A DNA stretch of 64,000 nucleotides from Acanthaster planci (Eukaryota > Echinodermata > Asteroidea > Valvatida > Acanthasteridae), in NCBI RefSeq assembly GCF_001949145.1, contig NW_019091453.1, positions 355,019 to 419,018 of the forward strand. Direction: 5' to 3'. The notes below the pieces were generated by a model, which made no database searches, was not told the DNA's origin, and worked only from the letters and a program-made list of their open reading frames with translations. This document shows, piece by piece, positions 35,777 through 47,902 of this stretch. The position numbers were made by a program, and so were the translations under genes. How positions within the stretch are numbered: position 1 is the stretch's first letter; each line of letters opens with the position of its first letter.

Positions 35777-38700
35777 CTCCAATGATTAGTTAAGCAGTTT
35801 ATTTTGTTCCATTGGGCAGTAATTAAGCACTGTTCTGATATCGATGAATAAAAGTCACTGGTGTATACTATAACGACTTTCCAAGAGAAAAATTTTGAGA
35901 CTCTACTTCAATCAAATAGGCATGATGCATATTAGCAAGTAAATATCGTCATGTGTGACAATATTGGATTCTCTGCAGATAAGTTATATCACCAATTCAA
36001 ATTGGAGAAATAGTAAATGAAAACATATTTCAAAATAATGACATGTTTAACGTTTCAATAACTGGTGGAAACTTTTCCCACCAATCAGGTATTTTTTTCT
36101 AGACATAATGACCAATTATTAGTTGCTATAACAAATCTATTGATTATTATAGCAAATTTTTGGAAATGTTTTATAGAGGTGAAGTGCACACTTCATTTTC
36201 CTGAATGGAACAAAGTAACTTTGAAAACAATCCAGGAATTATACCACCCAATACACTGTGAGGATTCTGTGATGTACCTTGGAAGGAACATCACAAGCAT
36301 GCACATTCTTCTCTCTGCAACAATTCTCCTGGAGTCTGCTGTCGTTGGTTCATTCTATTTGCTCTGCAGAATTGCAAGCCATCCTATCAACAGAACCAGC
36401 TTGCCAACCTATTACTTTTTGTTGTAAGAAAAGGGCATGGCATTCCAAGACAGTAAGTCAATATTCTTAAGCAGACTTCCAAACATCTGAACTTAGGACC
36501 TTGTCAACATGGAGGAATCATCCACTGTTAAACAAATATGATGGGTAAAACTGCTTGCTTGCAGTTTTATCGTCCTTTAGTTTTTACGTATCCCCCTTGA
36601 GCAGAAGCACCCCCTCATTGGTTGAAAAGTGCCATGCTGGAGGGGAGTATTTATATGGTTGGCTGTAACGTGACTGCAGTGCAGGCATTTCATAGCTGTT
36701 TGTGGACCAGTGAAGTGCAGTTCCCACCAAAGGAGCCTCAGTTGCTAGGAAAACTGTGCCCTCTCCTGGTCCAGCTAGGGGCTCATAGATTTTGGTTTGT
36801 ACAGAAACCATTAAAGAAATTTGTTCTGCACAATCACAGACTCTGAAAGAGTGCAGCCCATCCACAGGTGCACACCGGAGAGTGGCTAGACATACAATAG
36901 GAATACATGGGATGTGATACTGGGATTCCTCTGTGTTGGTTCCCACAGTATGGCAGAGTATAATCCTTCACTGCTTAGCAATTTGCTTCAAATGAATCCT
37001 TGATGAAAACTGGAAGTCTGCCTAGGGAGTGCAGGCAGGATGCCCACAGGGCCCTGCCAGCATCCCTAACTGGATCCGGAATTCCTCCCTGATAGCGGAC
37101 CAAGGAATACCTCTCCGAGCCCCATGCGGGATACCTCCTTCAGGTGTCTGAATCTTTCTTTTTTTTTTTCTGTCCTAGAATGGCATGGAAGGTGACAGAG
37201 AGGGAGGAGAATTATGTGATTAGGCATCCCCTGGCTACACAGCACAGGAAGCAATAAGTTTCTCTCAGGATGTCTGTACATAGGTCTGTTCATTTTTTTT
37301 TTTTGTTAACCAGCCTGGGTGTTTTCAGGTTCCTGTCTGGGGAAGATGCGTTAGAGATTTCCAATTTTAGGCATGGCATGATGCCTATAAAGGCAAAATT
37401 ACAGTCTTAGTCTTTTCATTCACTTGAGAGATGTGACCCTAGTTAAGATCAAGGGGGAGACAAGGTAGCACTGTAATGACCCTGGTGACCCCGTCAAGTC
37501 TCCCTCTCAGCTACCACTCTGACAATACTGAAAGAGTGTGTTCTGCCACTTGGACATTTCATGTCAATTTGTAACATTTTCAAGATGGATAGCATTGGAG
37601 AAGATGACCAGTAGAGAGTTCTGGTGAGCTTTGTCAGCAGATCAAACCTTACTGGGACCCACTGACTCGTTCAACACAAGTGCGGAATCTACACATCTTT
37701 GCAAACAAGATACATCCAATGAACAACTAATGACTCCAAATTCGAACTTAGTTTCTAAGAAATGAACTTCATTGTAGCATGTCAAAATAGTTGATGACTT
37801 GACTCCCATAATGTTCAGCCTAGCCTGTGAGTTCAACGGCTAACCGGTGAGACTTCAACTCACAGAGAAGAGATGAGGAACTCAAGACCCCTTGTCAAGA
37901 TTTATCTTGAACATGGTTATTTAGTAACTTTCTTTGTTGCTTTTCTACACAGAGATGAATATGAAACAAAGATTGAGGACTCAAAACTTGAACGTGAACA
38001 AAATTCTTCCCAAATTGAAAAAACAAAGAGTGCTGCTAAATTCCAAAATTGAGATGATGACCAAGCAATAAATCAAACCAACATAAAGGTAAATGCTGGT
38101 GATGTTGCTTTTGGCCTTGCGAGTCCTTTCTTTTAAATCATCACTTGGTTTTGCTGGAAATTATAACAAAATGCATGCGGAGAAAAAGCAAGGGGAAAAA
38201 AGTTGACAGAAACTAATGGATATAAGTGACTTTGCAAAAAAAAGTAGCGCATAGCATGACACAGTCTAGCAAACATCATGAATGAATGCACATTGTGTTG
38301 TATGCACTCAATTTTAATGAACTTTTTTCAAATCCTTCCTTTCCACTCTGACACCTCAACATCTGAAAAACTACCCAAAATCCTTTCTGGCACCAACAAA
38401 ATAATCATAATCATCATAGAAATGACCCCCCCCCAAGAAAACAAAGCAAATGTTGAGTTCATTGGTACAGGTACTTTAATCTCGACAGCAAAATGTCACT
38501 GTCAAACTCACTCCTTTGTTGTGTGGGATACCGCATATTTCACAACTTTGTTGTACTCTTGTTCTGGGGAGTTGGCAATAACTAGATCAGCCAGAAAAGA
38601 AAAATATTTTGGGGGGTTGCCAAGAGAAAAGGACAATGCCTGTACCAGGACAGTAGATGCCCAACTGTAGGAATTCGCTGAGGCGAGATGAAAAAATCTT

Positions 38701-39020
38701 TTAAAAATTATATTTTTGTGTGTCAACAGGATAAAAAAAATTGGTATGGTCACTGGGCACATTGGGAAAAGTTGTTATGGTGGTGATTACTCACAGCCAG
38801 TCAGAATGAGCATACATGGCAGTCGGAGGCTTACAAGTTGATTGTGAACGATCTCTACCAGTACTTCTTTGACAGTGAGTAAGGAACCCTTTTGGCCATG
38901 ATCACGGTCAAACTTTCCAGTTGTAGTAAGATTAAAAACACCCCAAATACGCGAATTGTAATAACGAGAAATCCCAAGTGGCATGCTTATCTGATTACAC
39001 ATGTGGTCTAACTTGAAATG

Positions 39021-39060
39021 GAAAAAAAGAAAAAAGAAAAAAAGAAAAAAAAAAGAGAAA
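39021..39060. repeat. A-rich AAAAAG simple repeat
   Basis: Runs of five to ten A broken by single G bases. It could be a decayed poly-A tail, but no retroelement body is recognised beside it. Confidence 0.85.
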
Positions 39061-41978
39061 TAGTTTTTGTTTCTTGAGGGGGAATTTCAGTCTTCAACAC
39101 ATGATCACAGTCGTTTTTGTGACAAATGATACAGAAAAAGCCGACTCCCAAAATAGCACGGTAATATCCCGGCAACATAGTGGTAAATGTCACTTCCTTT
39201 TTCTTTTTCACATTCCTCAAATGCCCACATTGATCCTACTTGAAATGTATTCCCTGGCAAGCTTATCATTTTTAACCATGATTCTGCCCTGGTGCTCCGC
39301 ATTAATTAATGGAAATAAACCATAGCAAGTTCAAAACAGTGGTTGGTTACTTCCAACCTAGAAATCAGAATGTATCACATGAAAGCCAAGTTGGAAATGC
39401 ATCGTCCGGTAACTGTGTTGAAGATCTGGGGTAATTCTGCAGACAGAGCTGAGGTTAGTCTGGATGCCGGCACGGAAAAAAAAATGTTTGAAATGGATAG
39501 AGAGCTGACTCATTCGAGTCCAAAAATAAGTGGGAGAAAAGGCACACCACTAAGCCCTTAATTCTCCACCGATCAGAGGGGGAAAATGGAGCTACAAGCT
39601 AAAACTGGAATGCCCACCAACACCAAACATTCAATTATCTCTTTCTGGGCGACATATGAGCAACAGGTGGTTTGTAAAATCATGTCTGATCACAATACCA
39701 CTTGATGTCTATTAATTGGTGGGAAAGTTTGGTACTGCACACTAAAACTCCAAGACATTTGGGAAACGCTGTAGTTTTTCAGCACTGTACAGTAGTAGAC
39801 ACGCTGTGCCAAGAAACTTGGTTGTAATTGTCATTATCACTTTGAATCAGAATCTTTGAACTTTCAACCATTTGAATGAGGGTGAAGTCATCAACAAATT
39901 TGTGTTCGGTGACAACAAACAAGCAGTGCGTGTGGAAGTGTGGTACACCTCAACAGAGCATGTGTGTTATAGGGATGGAATACGACCAGGTAATGTTTAA
40001 ATGTTGCCAAAAGAGGGCGGTATTTACCTTCAACATTCCCCTGAGACTAACTATGCTATATTCTCATTGCAATTATATTTTTAAATCTGCTATCATTTTA
40101 TTTATTACAAATGCAAGGAATCACATACCAGTGACAACCACTGTACACCCTGAGGGGAAAGAATTGTAACCTGACTCTGTGGTCACAATGTATGGTTTTT
40201 GCTCAGCGATCTATTTCAAATTCTTTTACTTTTCAAATGTTTTTTAATTAGTGTGGTCACCAATACCAAAGAAAGGTTGATCTGACCACAGCATGAGCAC
40301 TGCAATCTCTCTTCAGATCAGAGGGCTTAACATGAAATTCCAAGCATGAAATAAAAGTCATATAAAGTTTTCAATGATTTTATGATTTTAGAAACAAATA
40401 GGATTTCATCATTATTGGCAATAGGCAATAACAATTAAAACCCAACTGACCTCTGATACTGTTATTTCTCGCAACGTACTGTTGATTTTGTTTACCAGAA
40501 CAACCGCAAAACACAGGAAGTGTTCACACAATAGCTGATGTTTAGCCACTGTGACATCGGGCATTGTGACATTGACCAAGAGGGTGTGTATCACAACATG
40601 ACATCAACAAAATGTCATAAAATACTGGCACGAGTAACACACGTCCACCATTTTAACCTTGAAAAAAAAAAGGATTCAACTTTGCGGCAATGCAGCAGAC
40701 AAGCAACCAAGGCAAGGAACCCACTGGTAAAGTATATAACCACAGAGCAAGGAACACCTGCACCACAGAGGATGCTTACACCTGGCTCAGCTCCTTGCAG
40801 TCTTTACAGGTAGAAATATCCCAAGTTGCAATGGGCAGATATCTTGTCAAACCCTTGGACCAGGTGTGTGCCCAATGTTGCTAATGGACAGACTGGCAAC
40901 CTCAAGCTAAACAAAGATCCAAACATTAACTTGGAACTATTTCACGGTTTACATAGACAGACTGCCTACACGCATGTATCACTCCCTCTCCTTTAAACCT
41001 GGCCACCTGTTGGTGAGTGCTGCTGGATAGTGATTGATTGAAAGAGATTTGACCAATGGGGAACAGGAACAGGATGGGAGAAAGACCTAAATACAAGGGG
41101 AAGGGACAGCAGCTATCAATAATCAGGCAGGGTCACTGGCATGGCCAAACACACCAACACACTTAATAACAACAATCCATCCCATGAAACAGACAGATAT
41201 CAGAAGTTGACCTGATTCAAACCCGTGCGATTTAACCATTAATAGTGTAGTTTAGTCTGTGGCATGATTAATTAATGTACAAATCCAAGGTTCTTCAGGG
41301 GCACATCTGGGTTTAGGGGAGGGAGGTTAACAGGCATTGTTTCCTCTTTTTCCATATCATATTTCTTTATTATATTTGGGTGGCCTTCCCAGATCCTTGG
41401 TACTCTTTTAACTTTTTATTTTTTAATATAAGGCAACTATTCATTGACCCGGTGAAATGTCGAACCTGAAGACTGATTAGTCAGTAACATCTGGTACAAA
41501 AAACGTCGAAGTGTAATTAGGCTTCTGCTCCTTGGTTCTGACTACCATATACAGGCTGTGCCCAAATTGAAGAAGTCTAAAGCTGTCGTGTAACACTTGA
41601 CAATAACAAATGTACATGCATGCTGCTAGGAAGCTACTGTTCAGAGGCACCCTGTACTGTAGGGGCATTTCTGATGGCCTCAGCAAAGACTTCAGACATG
41701 CAGTCCTAGCTTGCATCAGTAACAAATTTTTCACAAGTCCATAAATTCAGTCAGGGTCAGGCTTGGATTGAGCAAGGCCAGGCAGTGGAGAGAGGGGGGA
41801 GAGTCACAGTACAGGTTTCCTGGGTGGAGGACCATGTTGCAGCAAACATGCTGTCTTGGGGAGCAACAGTCATGATTTCAGTAACAAACATCTTCATAAG
41901 TCTCTCAGCACCCTCTCCCGGGCCAAGGAGGGGATCTTGAACTGACACTCCCAGCCACTGACTGCTCGCTTGGCTGGC

Positions 41979-42005
41979 AGAGAGATAGAGAGAGAGAGAG
42001 AGAGA
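41979..42005. repeat. GA microsatellite
   Basis: About 13 AG units interrupted once by GATAG. Confidence 0.95.
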
Positions 42006-42449
42006 CCCTAGCCAGGGTAGCAGCAATCCCTCCCCTTGGTTGTCTCTCTGTCTCTGTCCCTCACCTGGCTAATGGCAACAACCTGAGGCTCAATACCGTC
42101 ACCTTCATACACAACTTGGTTGTCAAGGCTCACAAGTCTGGTATAACAAACAAACTTTTCTTCGGCTCTGAGGCTAAATGGGAATGATATCTATCAAGCA
42201 CATAGGACTTTTTAAAAATGGGGGGGGTTAATATGTCTTGAGATTTTCTCGAGAAATGGTTTTAAAAAGGACAATGCTGTTGAAATTCTTGGATAATACT
42301 AAATTGCAACACGCATAACTTTGGCCCAACATATAGAAAGGACCCTACGAGTATATTTAGTAAATTTCAGTTACAAAATAAGCATATCTTACAAAGTTAT
42401 ACACGCTATATTTGAAGTGCATCCAAGGTATTCAACTGAATGCTTGTAG

Positions 42450-42809
42450 TTCCCTGGTTCGCCTGGACCAGTACAAGGAAATGATGAGGTGGTTAGGGTT
42501 CATCTACCACTATCAATTTATCCAATTACCTGTAACTCTCTGGAAAGTCTTACAATACTGTACATCAACCCAAGAACAGTGGCTCCATTATCCTCAGAAC
42601 AAGCAACAAACAGTGTGGAGGAATTTGAAAAATCTGCTCCTGACAGGTTGAAAATTGAACTTTTTGCCATCATGCCAGAATATTTCCAAGCCTCAGTCCC
42701 CCCCCAATTACTCCTTAATGGACTAGCCTTGGGGCCAGCTGGAAGAGTCTCCTTCATGCCACCCAATCAGGATGAGCCAGTGCAACCCACACAAGGGGCG
42801 GGACAACAG
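42450..42809 (+). CDS. Candidate 360-nt exon, first of a phase-compatible chain
   Basis: The interval is exactly 120 codons, open throughout in phase 0, between an acceptor-like CTTGTAG and a canonical donor CAACAG|GTATCT. It reads, for example, VVRVHLPLSIYPITCNSLES, TVAPLSSEQATNSVEEFEKS, DRLKIELFAIMPEYFQASVP, then LLLNGLALGPAGRVSFMPP and a Gln/Pro-rich end. The acceptor's pyrimidine tract is poor. The minus strand is also open for about 80 codons (42518-42766), so strand assignment is not certain. The following candidate exons at 42955, 43582 and 44108 continue the frame without conflict. Product unknown. Confidence 0.35.
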
Positions 42810-42954
42810 GTATCTATCATTCGGTAAAAGGACACCTGGTTTGGGGCATAGAGTGCTTGGGGAAGGAGATTCTACCTTGTGCTTGGACTATGTCATGCTA
42901 GTTACAACCCTAGGGCATGGTGTGGGCCAGTGGCTGACTTGGCTCTCTCCCCAG

Positions 42955-42966
42955 CAACATGATGAG
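42955..42966 (+). CDS. Possible 12-nt microexon
   Basis: CAACATGATGAG (Gln-His-Asp-Glu in phase 0) is flanked by a strong acceptor (GGCTCTCTCCCCAG) and a good donor (GTAGGC). It would keep the reading frame between the 360-nt and 98-nt candidate exons. It may equally be a decoy pair of sites. Confidence 0.2.
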
Positions 42967-43387
42967 GTAGGCACACAGGTGTTAATCAATTTGCTGTAGA
43001 GTTGAAAGAAGGAAAACACTGCTTCCACCTTGAAAATCAGGTACACACCTTACAGAAATGTGACTTGACTTTTATACGCTTTCAGATATTGAACTTTATG
43101 TTGTATGCCACCTGGGTGAATTTGGATTAAATTTCTGGAACTCTAATTGAAACATTCTGTCACAATCATCCATTGAACACAGAAACAAACTTCAAGGAAA
43201 TACTCTCACACTATGACCTTTTCAGAACACTGATGGAATTCTTTTCAGCTACAACAGCCCTTGTAACCAGACAGAAAACACAATTGGAAAAAAATAAGGG
43301 AAAGTATCGACAGCTTTGCAGTGTAGGTGCCTATGTTCACTGTTAATCAGCTGTTGAACTAGCAGAGTTCATCATTAATTTAATAAC

Positions 43388-43534
43388 CCAGTTTGGTATT
43401 TCAAAAAGCTAAGGTCTTCCAGGAACAAAGCGTGTGCGTGAATCAGTGCATAGCTGCGCTGATAGGACAGACTATTGCGTGCATGCGTAGTTGGTCCCAA
43501 ATAGCATCAGACTGGGCATGCTCTGTTGGAATAG
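43388..43534 (+). repeat. Interspersed repeat, copy 1
   Basis: It begins CCAGTTTGGTATTTCAAAAA and contains GCTGATAGGACAGAC, ending near CTGTTGGAATA. The same order of blocks appears inverted at 59036-59186. The two copies are clearly diverged, so this is an old dispersed family. No terminal repeats or coding capacity were seen. Confidence 0.8.
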
Positions 43535-43581
43535 CAAACTAGCTCATTACATGACACAAGCCACATTGTCTTGTATTACAG

Positions 43582-43679
43582 AACATTACCAATCAGAGGT
43601 TTTCTACCTACGGCAGCAGAGTCAGCAGAAGGCTACTATCCAATTCAAAGCCTTCGTCTTGTTTTGCCTCCACATACAG
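43582..43679 (+). CDS. Candidate 98-nt exon of the same chain
   Basis: A clear acceptor (CATTGTCTTGTATTACAG) and donor (ACATACAG|GTAGTT) bound it. All three frames are open. In the phase 0 continuation from upstream it reads NITNQRFSTYGSRVSRRLLS and on, a Ser/Arg-rich stretch, leaving two bases that the next candidate exon completes. An alternative frame (GFLPTAAESAEGYYPIQSLR) is also plausible protein, so the frame is not settled. Confidence 0.35.
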
Positions 43680-44107
43680 GTAGTTGTATGTATTGAACAT
43701 TCAGAGTAGGATTTGGCAAAAGTTCAGCATTAGGCTGAGGCATCAGAAACTAGCTTGATCACGATTAAGTAAATTTTGTGCGCAAAAAGAATCTGCGAGT
43801 TCAATAAATCACTGAATCAAACCGATCATTGCACTTGAACACCTCTTTAATGCCCCAACATTCCGGTTAACAGAATGCATCTCTTGAGCCTGAGGCTGAA
43901 GGTGACCTAAAAACCCATCAGCTAATGCAGTCTTCTTAAATCACCAACGATCCCGTTCAGTCCCAAGGGGAAATGTCAAAGCACACACAGAGAACTGTCC
44001 TCCACCAATGGTTCCTCTTGCTTCATGAGAAAATAACGGACTCTTTCAACCAGACTTGCAATTTTGTCCATGAAGTCCCCTTTAATGCACCAACAGTCTC
44101 CTTTCAG

Positions 44108-44195
44108 TACGCTGGAGGCCAGTGTCAGGAATGCTGTGTATTTCCCCAAATTGCTCAGTCATTTAGGGCATGTTGTTGTGATGACAGCAACATGA
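44108..44195 (+). CDS. Candidate terminal coding exon of the chain
   Basis: The acceptor CAACAGTCTCCTTTCAG precedes it. Completing the split codon from the previous candidate gives TLEASVRNAVYFPKLLSHLG, then HVVVMTAT and a TGA stop at 44193-44195. No donor is seen before the stop, consistent with a last coding exon. No AATAAA was recognised close downstream. Family unknown. Confidence 0.3.
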
Positions 44196-44630
44196 GGGCA
44201 CCATGTGGCCTGGGGTTTCTGGACCTGAATACTTTCTCAGCTGGTCCCAGCCAGGGGTCTTCTAGAATGATCTGTCCCAACAAACCTTGAATTGCAAATC
44301 TGCATAATTTTACTCAAGACTGTGATAATATCTGTGGATGGTTGAACAGATCACTCTCCACTCTGTGTCCCAATGCAGGTAAGGCTACAGGTGCAGTACA
44401 TGTTATATTAAACACAACTTTCCTTATGAATACTCCACAGGCAATTTTTGTGCCGTTTATTTTGTCAGTCACTAGACCTCAAAGGCCTGTGGAAAAATCT
44501 CAACTGCTCCTCTGAATGTGAAAAGACATCCTTGTCCGGCATGATCAAATCTGCTGCTAGTGATGAAGTACCATAGTACACAACTGTGTCAGATTTGCCT
44601 CTCTGGTATTGTGCAATGTAGTTAACTCAC

Positions 44631-44689
44631 CATGACAAGTAACTTGAATGCACAGAGGCCTTCCCAAAATGCACTGGATTTAAAGTGCA
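44631..44689 (-). CDS. Candidate 59-nt exon
   Basis: On the minus strand it lies between an acceptor (CATGACCTGTTGCAG) and a strong donor (CATG|GTGAGT). One frame reads CTLNPVHFGKASVHSSYLS. It lies just downstream of the plus-strand chain and points the other way. Unknown family; short enough to be chance. Confidence 0.25.
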
Positions 44690-44699
44690 CTGCAACAGG

Positions 44700-47600
44700 T
44701 CATGCATGTTTTGCATGCCTCAACAGATGTGAGGTGGTTTGTAGTTCCCTTTCATTTCTACACAGTCAACTACAATAAAACATATACCTACTACCCGATG
44801 TTTCAAATTTTGTGACAAAAATAAATATATGTAGGCTTGACACAAAATCAGGTGACTTCTGTTGTAAGCCAGCAAAAGACACCTGTTTCTATCAAAACCA
44901 GTTATGATTTCATTTTTCAAGGATGATGAAAATTAACTGTGAAAATGACCTTTAAAAAATGTCTGTTTCCTGAAGCACAGAAACCTGATTTTCGTCCCGA
45001 GTGTTCTCACATTAAAATGCTATTTGCTCTATTGATAAAAAAGCTGCTTGTCTCTACTCAAGAAATGCAGGGAATGCATGTATGGGAAAAGCCCATATTT
45101 GGAGACAAATACTATGTAATTATTCCACAGTCTGACACGATGCTCTGCCCACAAAATTGAATGGATTCCAGACACAGATTTTGAGATACGGGTACACATC
45201 AGAGATGAAGTTAAACATTCCAGTTTCCAAAATTATTGAGAAAGGACACAAGCAGGAGGCAGCCACTGGCAAAATTAAAGAGACAATTCACCAGCTGGTG
45301 TAGCAATGAGCCCCAGAGGGGGCTTGCTAAATTAAATTAGGTGTGGGGGAGTGGGAAGAAGCTGATATGTACCTCGGGAATGGCACAAACACCTGTGGTA
45401 GATAGACTGCCAGCAACTGCCAGGATGCTGGGATCTTAAATGGGTTACGTAACCACTTGGGGGTTCATCAGAGCACCAGTTTGTTTGGGTGGTAACCAGG
45501 CAGGGTGGGAACCAAGGATTGGAACTTGTCCTTGTGCAAAATGAGCACACTTTGCAATCAGCATGGTTCAGGAAAAAAACTGCCAGGATTGAGGTTTTAC
45601 TACAGTTGTTTGCTTCCAGACTGCCAGATGGTTAAGCTGTGATTTTAACATTGTCTTTTCAAGCAATATATTTTGCTTTTCTGGATGCAAAGGTTAAATA
45701 GGAGGAATCTGGATGCTGATAGAAGAGTCAGCATCTTTCAGTTTCTGTCACTGGACTTAGCAGGAAGTCAAAGAAAAAAACAAAAAACAAAACAGCAAGG
45801 GCTTTATAAATTTATCACTATTTTGAATGTGAATTTTTTTACTTTTTTATTGTTTGGCTACACTCTGCTTGAGACTACAGAATAAGGTTTGTTGTTTTTT
45901 GGGGGGATGAAAATTTGATTTCAAGATCCACTGTTGTACTGGTCTTGAAAAATTTGTCATGTCATTGTTAGCTAGAGTGGCGAGCGCTGTGTATTGGAAA
46001 CAGCTCAGGTTCAGAACACCAACCGAGTGGAATGCTTATTAGAGGTAGTGTAATGCAACAGGAGTAACAAGTTTTCCCCAAAATATGAGGCAGACAGAGT
46101 CAATAACAACATTCAGCTTTCAATTTCCTTCTCAATAGCAAAGGTAGTGATACACTCTGACTGATAATCATCACATGCCCATGAAGGGAAAGGAGATAGA
46201 GTGAGTGTATACGCATCTGTTTGCTATTTCCTTTAATGTTGCGAAAGAAAACACTACCATTGCTTCACTTCCTACTATGCTGCCGGCCTGGTCCGCTGTT
46301 TGTTCAAAGTGACAGTGCGACTTTTGCTTTCATTCTTTATTTAGATATCCTTGCCATAGTCATGTGACAGTCATGTGTGAGGTGTTCTCTTTTGTCCCCA
46401 TGCAACTTCTGGGCTATTTGCGGAAAGCATTCTATCAAAAGATTATCCGTTATCTTGTCATAATATCACCAAGTGACTGATATGGTTTAATGACCTAGAA
46501 TGGATGTTTCCTTGCACTCTATGAATGGATCTATGAGAAAAAACAAGAGAAACAGACTTTCTTAATGTTGTTTGACACTAGTCGGGAGTCACAGCTAACC
46601 ATTCACAAAAAGGTTAGGGAAGAAAAGTGTAACAATACTGAACACAAATGCTAAAAGAACCAAATGTGAATGGGGCACTATAAGCATTGTTATTATAATC
46701 ATTTACTTGGAAGAGCAGGATCATTAGATAATGAATGAAGAGACAAAGGATAATGTATCATGCGAATGGTACAGAATTCTACAACCAATTTATAAATCAA
46801 ATATGTAATGTGTAATGTTTCCTATTGCCCATTATCTCCAAATGTCCTCTGCCACAAACTAAGACCTCTACTTGCCGGCACAACAATCAAAAACTTTGAC
46901 TTTTTCTGAAAAGCAGGGAGAAAACACCACAAACCCTGTGCCAAACAATAACATCAGGAATCCCCAGGTGGGAGGGGGGTTGACATTCCAAACCTGACCC
47001 AGCCCTTCTCAAAGAAAAGGATGTTATTTATTTTCTGAAGGCTGAAGCCCAGGGAGTGACTGGTCAAACAGATCTGTGCACTGATCACCACCACCAGTTT
47101 GCCCACTGTTGTGCCAGTTTTAGGGTCATGGGAGCCCTGAGGCCACAGACAGTGCTGGTCAGGCACATACTTTTACTGATTCCTTTTTTGATAAAAGGGT
47201 TTTTTTTCTTCCAAGAAAAATTGTCCCCCTCAAATTAGCCGCCTCGAAAAACATTTCCAACACTCTGGGTAAGGATTGTGACAAGGTTTCAACTTAAAGG
47301 AATGCTTTCCTGTTCATCATCAATTTCGTGATGAATATACACACATTAAGTTCAACCAGGTGCGTATTTTAAGTCCGATGCCTCATGGGTCTGACGCTTC
47401 AAAAGTTTGAATTTTCGGACTTATGAGGTGTCGGAATAATGAGGCGCCAGATATATGGGCAATTTTTTTTTACTCCATATCAAGAAGACATGTATAAAAA
47501 CACATTTCACAGGCAGGACAACTTCCTGCATCTTTTGTCTTCAAAACCTGCATACCTCCACACAGACTCCAAATTTCACTTTTATCTGTCAGAATGACCA

Positions 47601-47741
47601 GGACTGGGAATAATCACAAGCACAATCCCGACTCAGTCCACTTGAAGAATAACAGACTGACTGATCTCACAGCTGTTTCCAGATTTATATCCAATGAGGG
47701 TTTGTGTTTGGCATACCCCACAGCCACCTGACTGTAGGTAC
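44700..47741. other. Non-coding stretch
   Basis: No supported exon. The tRNA-like head at 45966-46022 is listed separately. Confidence 0.35.
45966..46022 (+). mobile_element. tRNA-derived SINE head (fragment)
   Basis: GTTAGCTAGAGTGGCGAGCG resembles the A box with one extra base, and GGTTCAGAAC about 30 bases later is a degenerate B box. It is a SINE-like relic, not a complete tRNA. Confidence 0.4.
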
Positions 47742-47879
47742 CATATCTTTTGCAATAAACCACATGTTGTGAGGGTGGCTTCCGATCTTCCCAAACACAT
47801 GTAATGGTTCTGTGTGCGACCTAATGAGAGGCCCCTGATTGCCAGAACATGGATTCCTACACAAGTGTGCTGAGATAGC
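47742..47879 (-). CDS. Candidate 138-nt exon, unknown product
   Basis: On the minus strand a strong acceptor (ATTGCTTTCCACAG) is followed by 46 codons open in phase 0, reading AISAHLCRNPCSGNQGPLIR, then SHTEPLHVFGKIGSHPHNMW and FIAKDM, then a moderate donor ATG|GTACCT. The length is a multiple of three. The composition (Cys, His, Trp, Gly) is protein-like. A second minus-strand frame is open across this interval too. An octamer ATGCAAAT lies just beyond its upstream edge (47895-47902). Family unknown. Confidence 0.4.
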
Positions 47880-47902
47880 CTGTGGAAAGCAATTATGCAA
47901 AT

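Larger units (their letters stand above)
33710..42440. other. Long stretch without a convincing gene
   Basis: Several open frames of 110-130 codons occur (34981-35331, 36065-36427, 36584-36946, 38278-38670), but none shows a recognisable domain. Their reverse strands are often equally open, as expected of low-stop sequence. A donor-like TTTACAG|GTAGAA at 40810 follows an open segment without a clear acceptor. Confidence 0.35.

Noticed and set aside
34981-36946. Three open frames of 116-120 codons
   Set aside because: No domain, no convincing splice borders, and neighbouring frames are equally open in this stop-poor sequence.
38278-38670. 130-codon plus-strand frame
   Set aside because: Low-complexity composition, no motif, and overlaps a poly-C run and an opposing open frame.
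40690-40884. Plus-strand exon ending at the donor-like TTTACAG|GTAGAA
   Set aside because: Two frames are open and no adequate acceptor precedes it.
42518-42766. Minus-strand coding exon opposite the 360-nt plus candidate
   Set aside because: It reads plausibly (GADFSNSSTLFVACSEDNGA) and has a donor-like CAG|GTAATT, but the plus frame is longer and continues into compatible downstream candidates. Kept as the main alternative.
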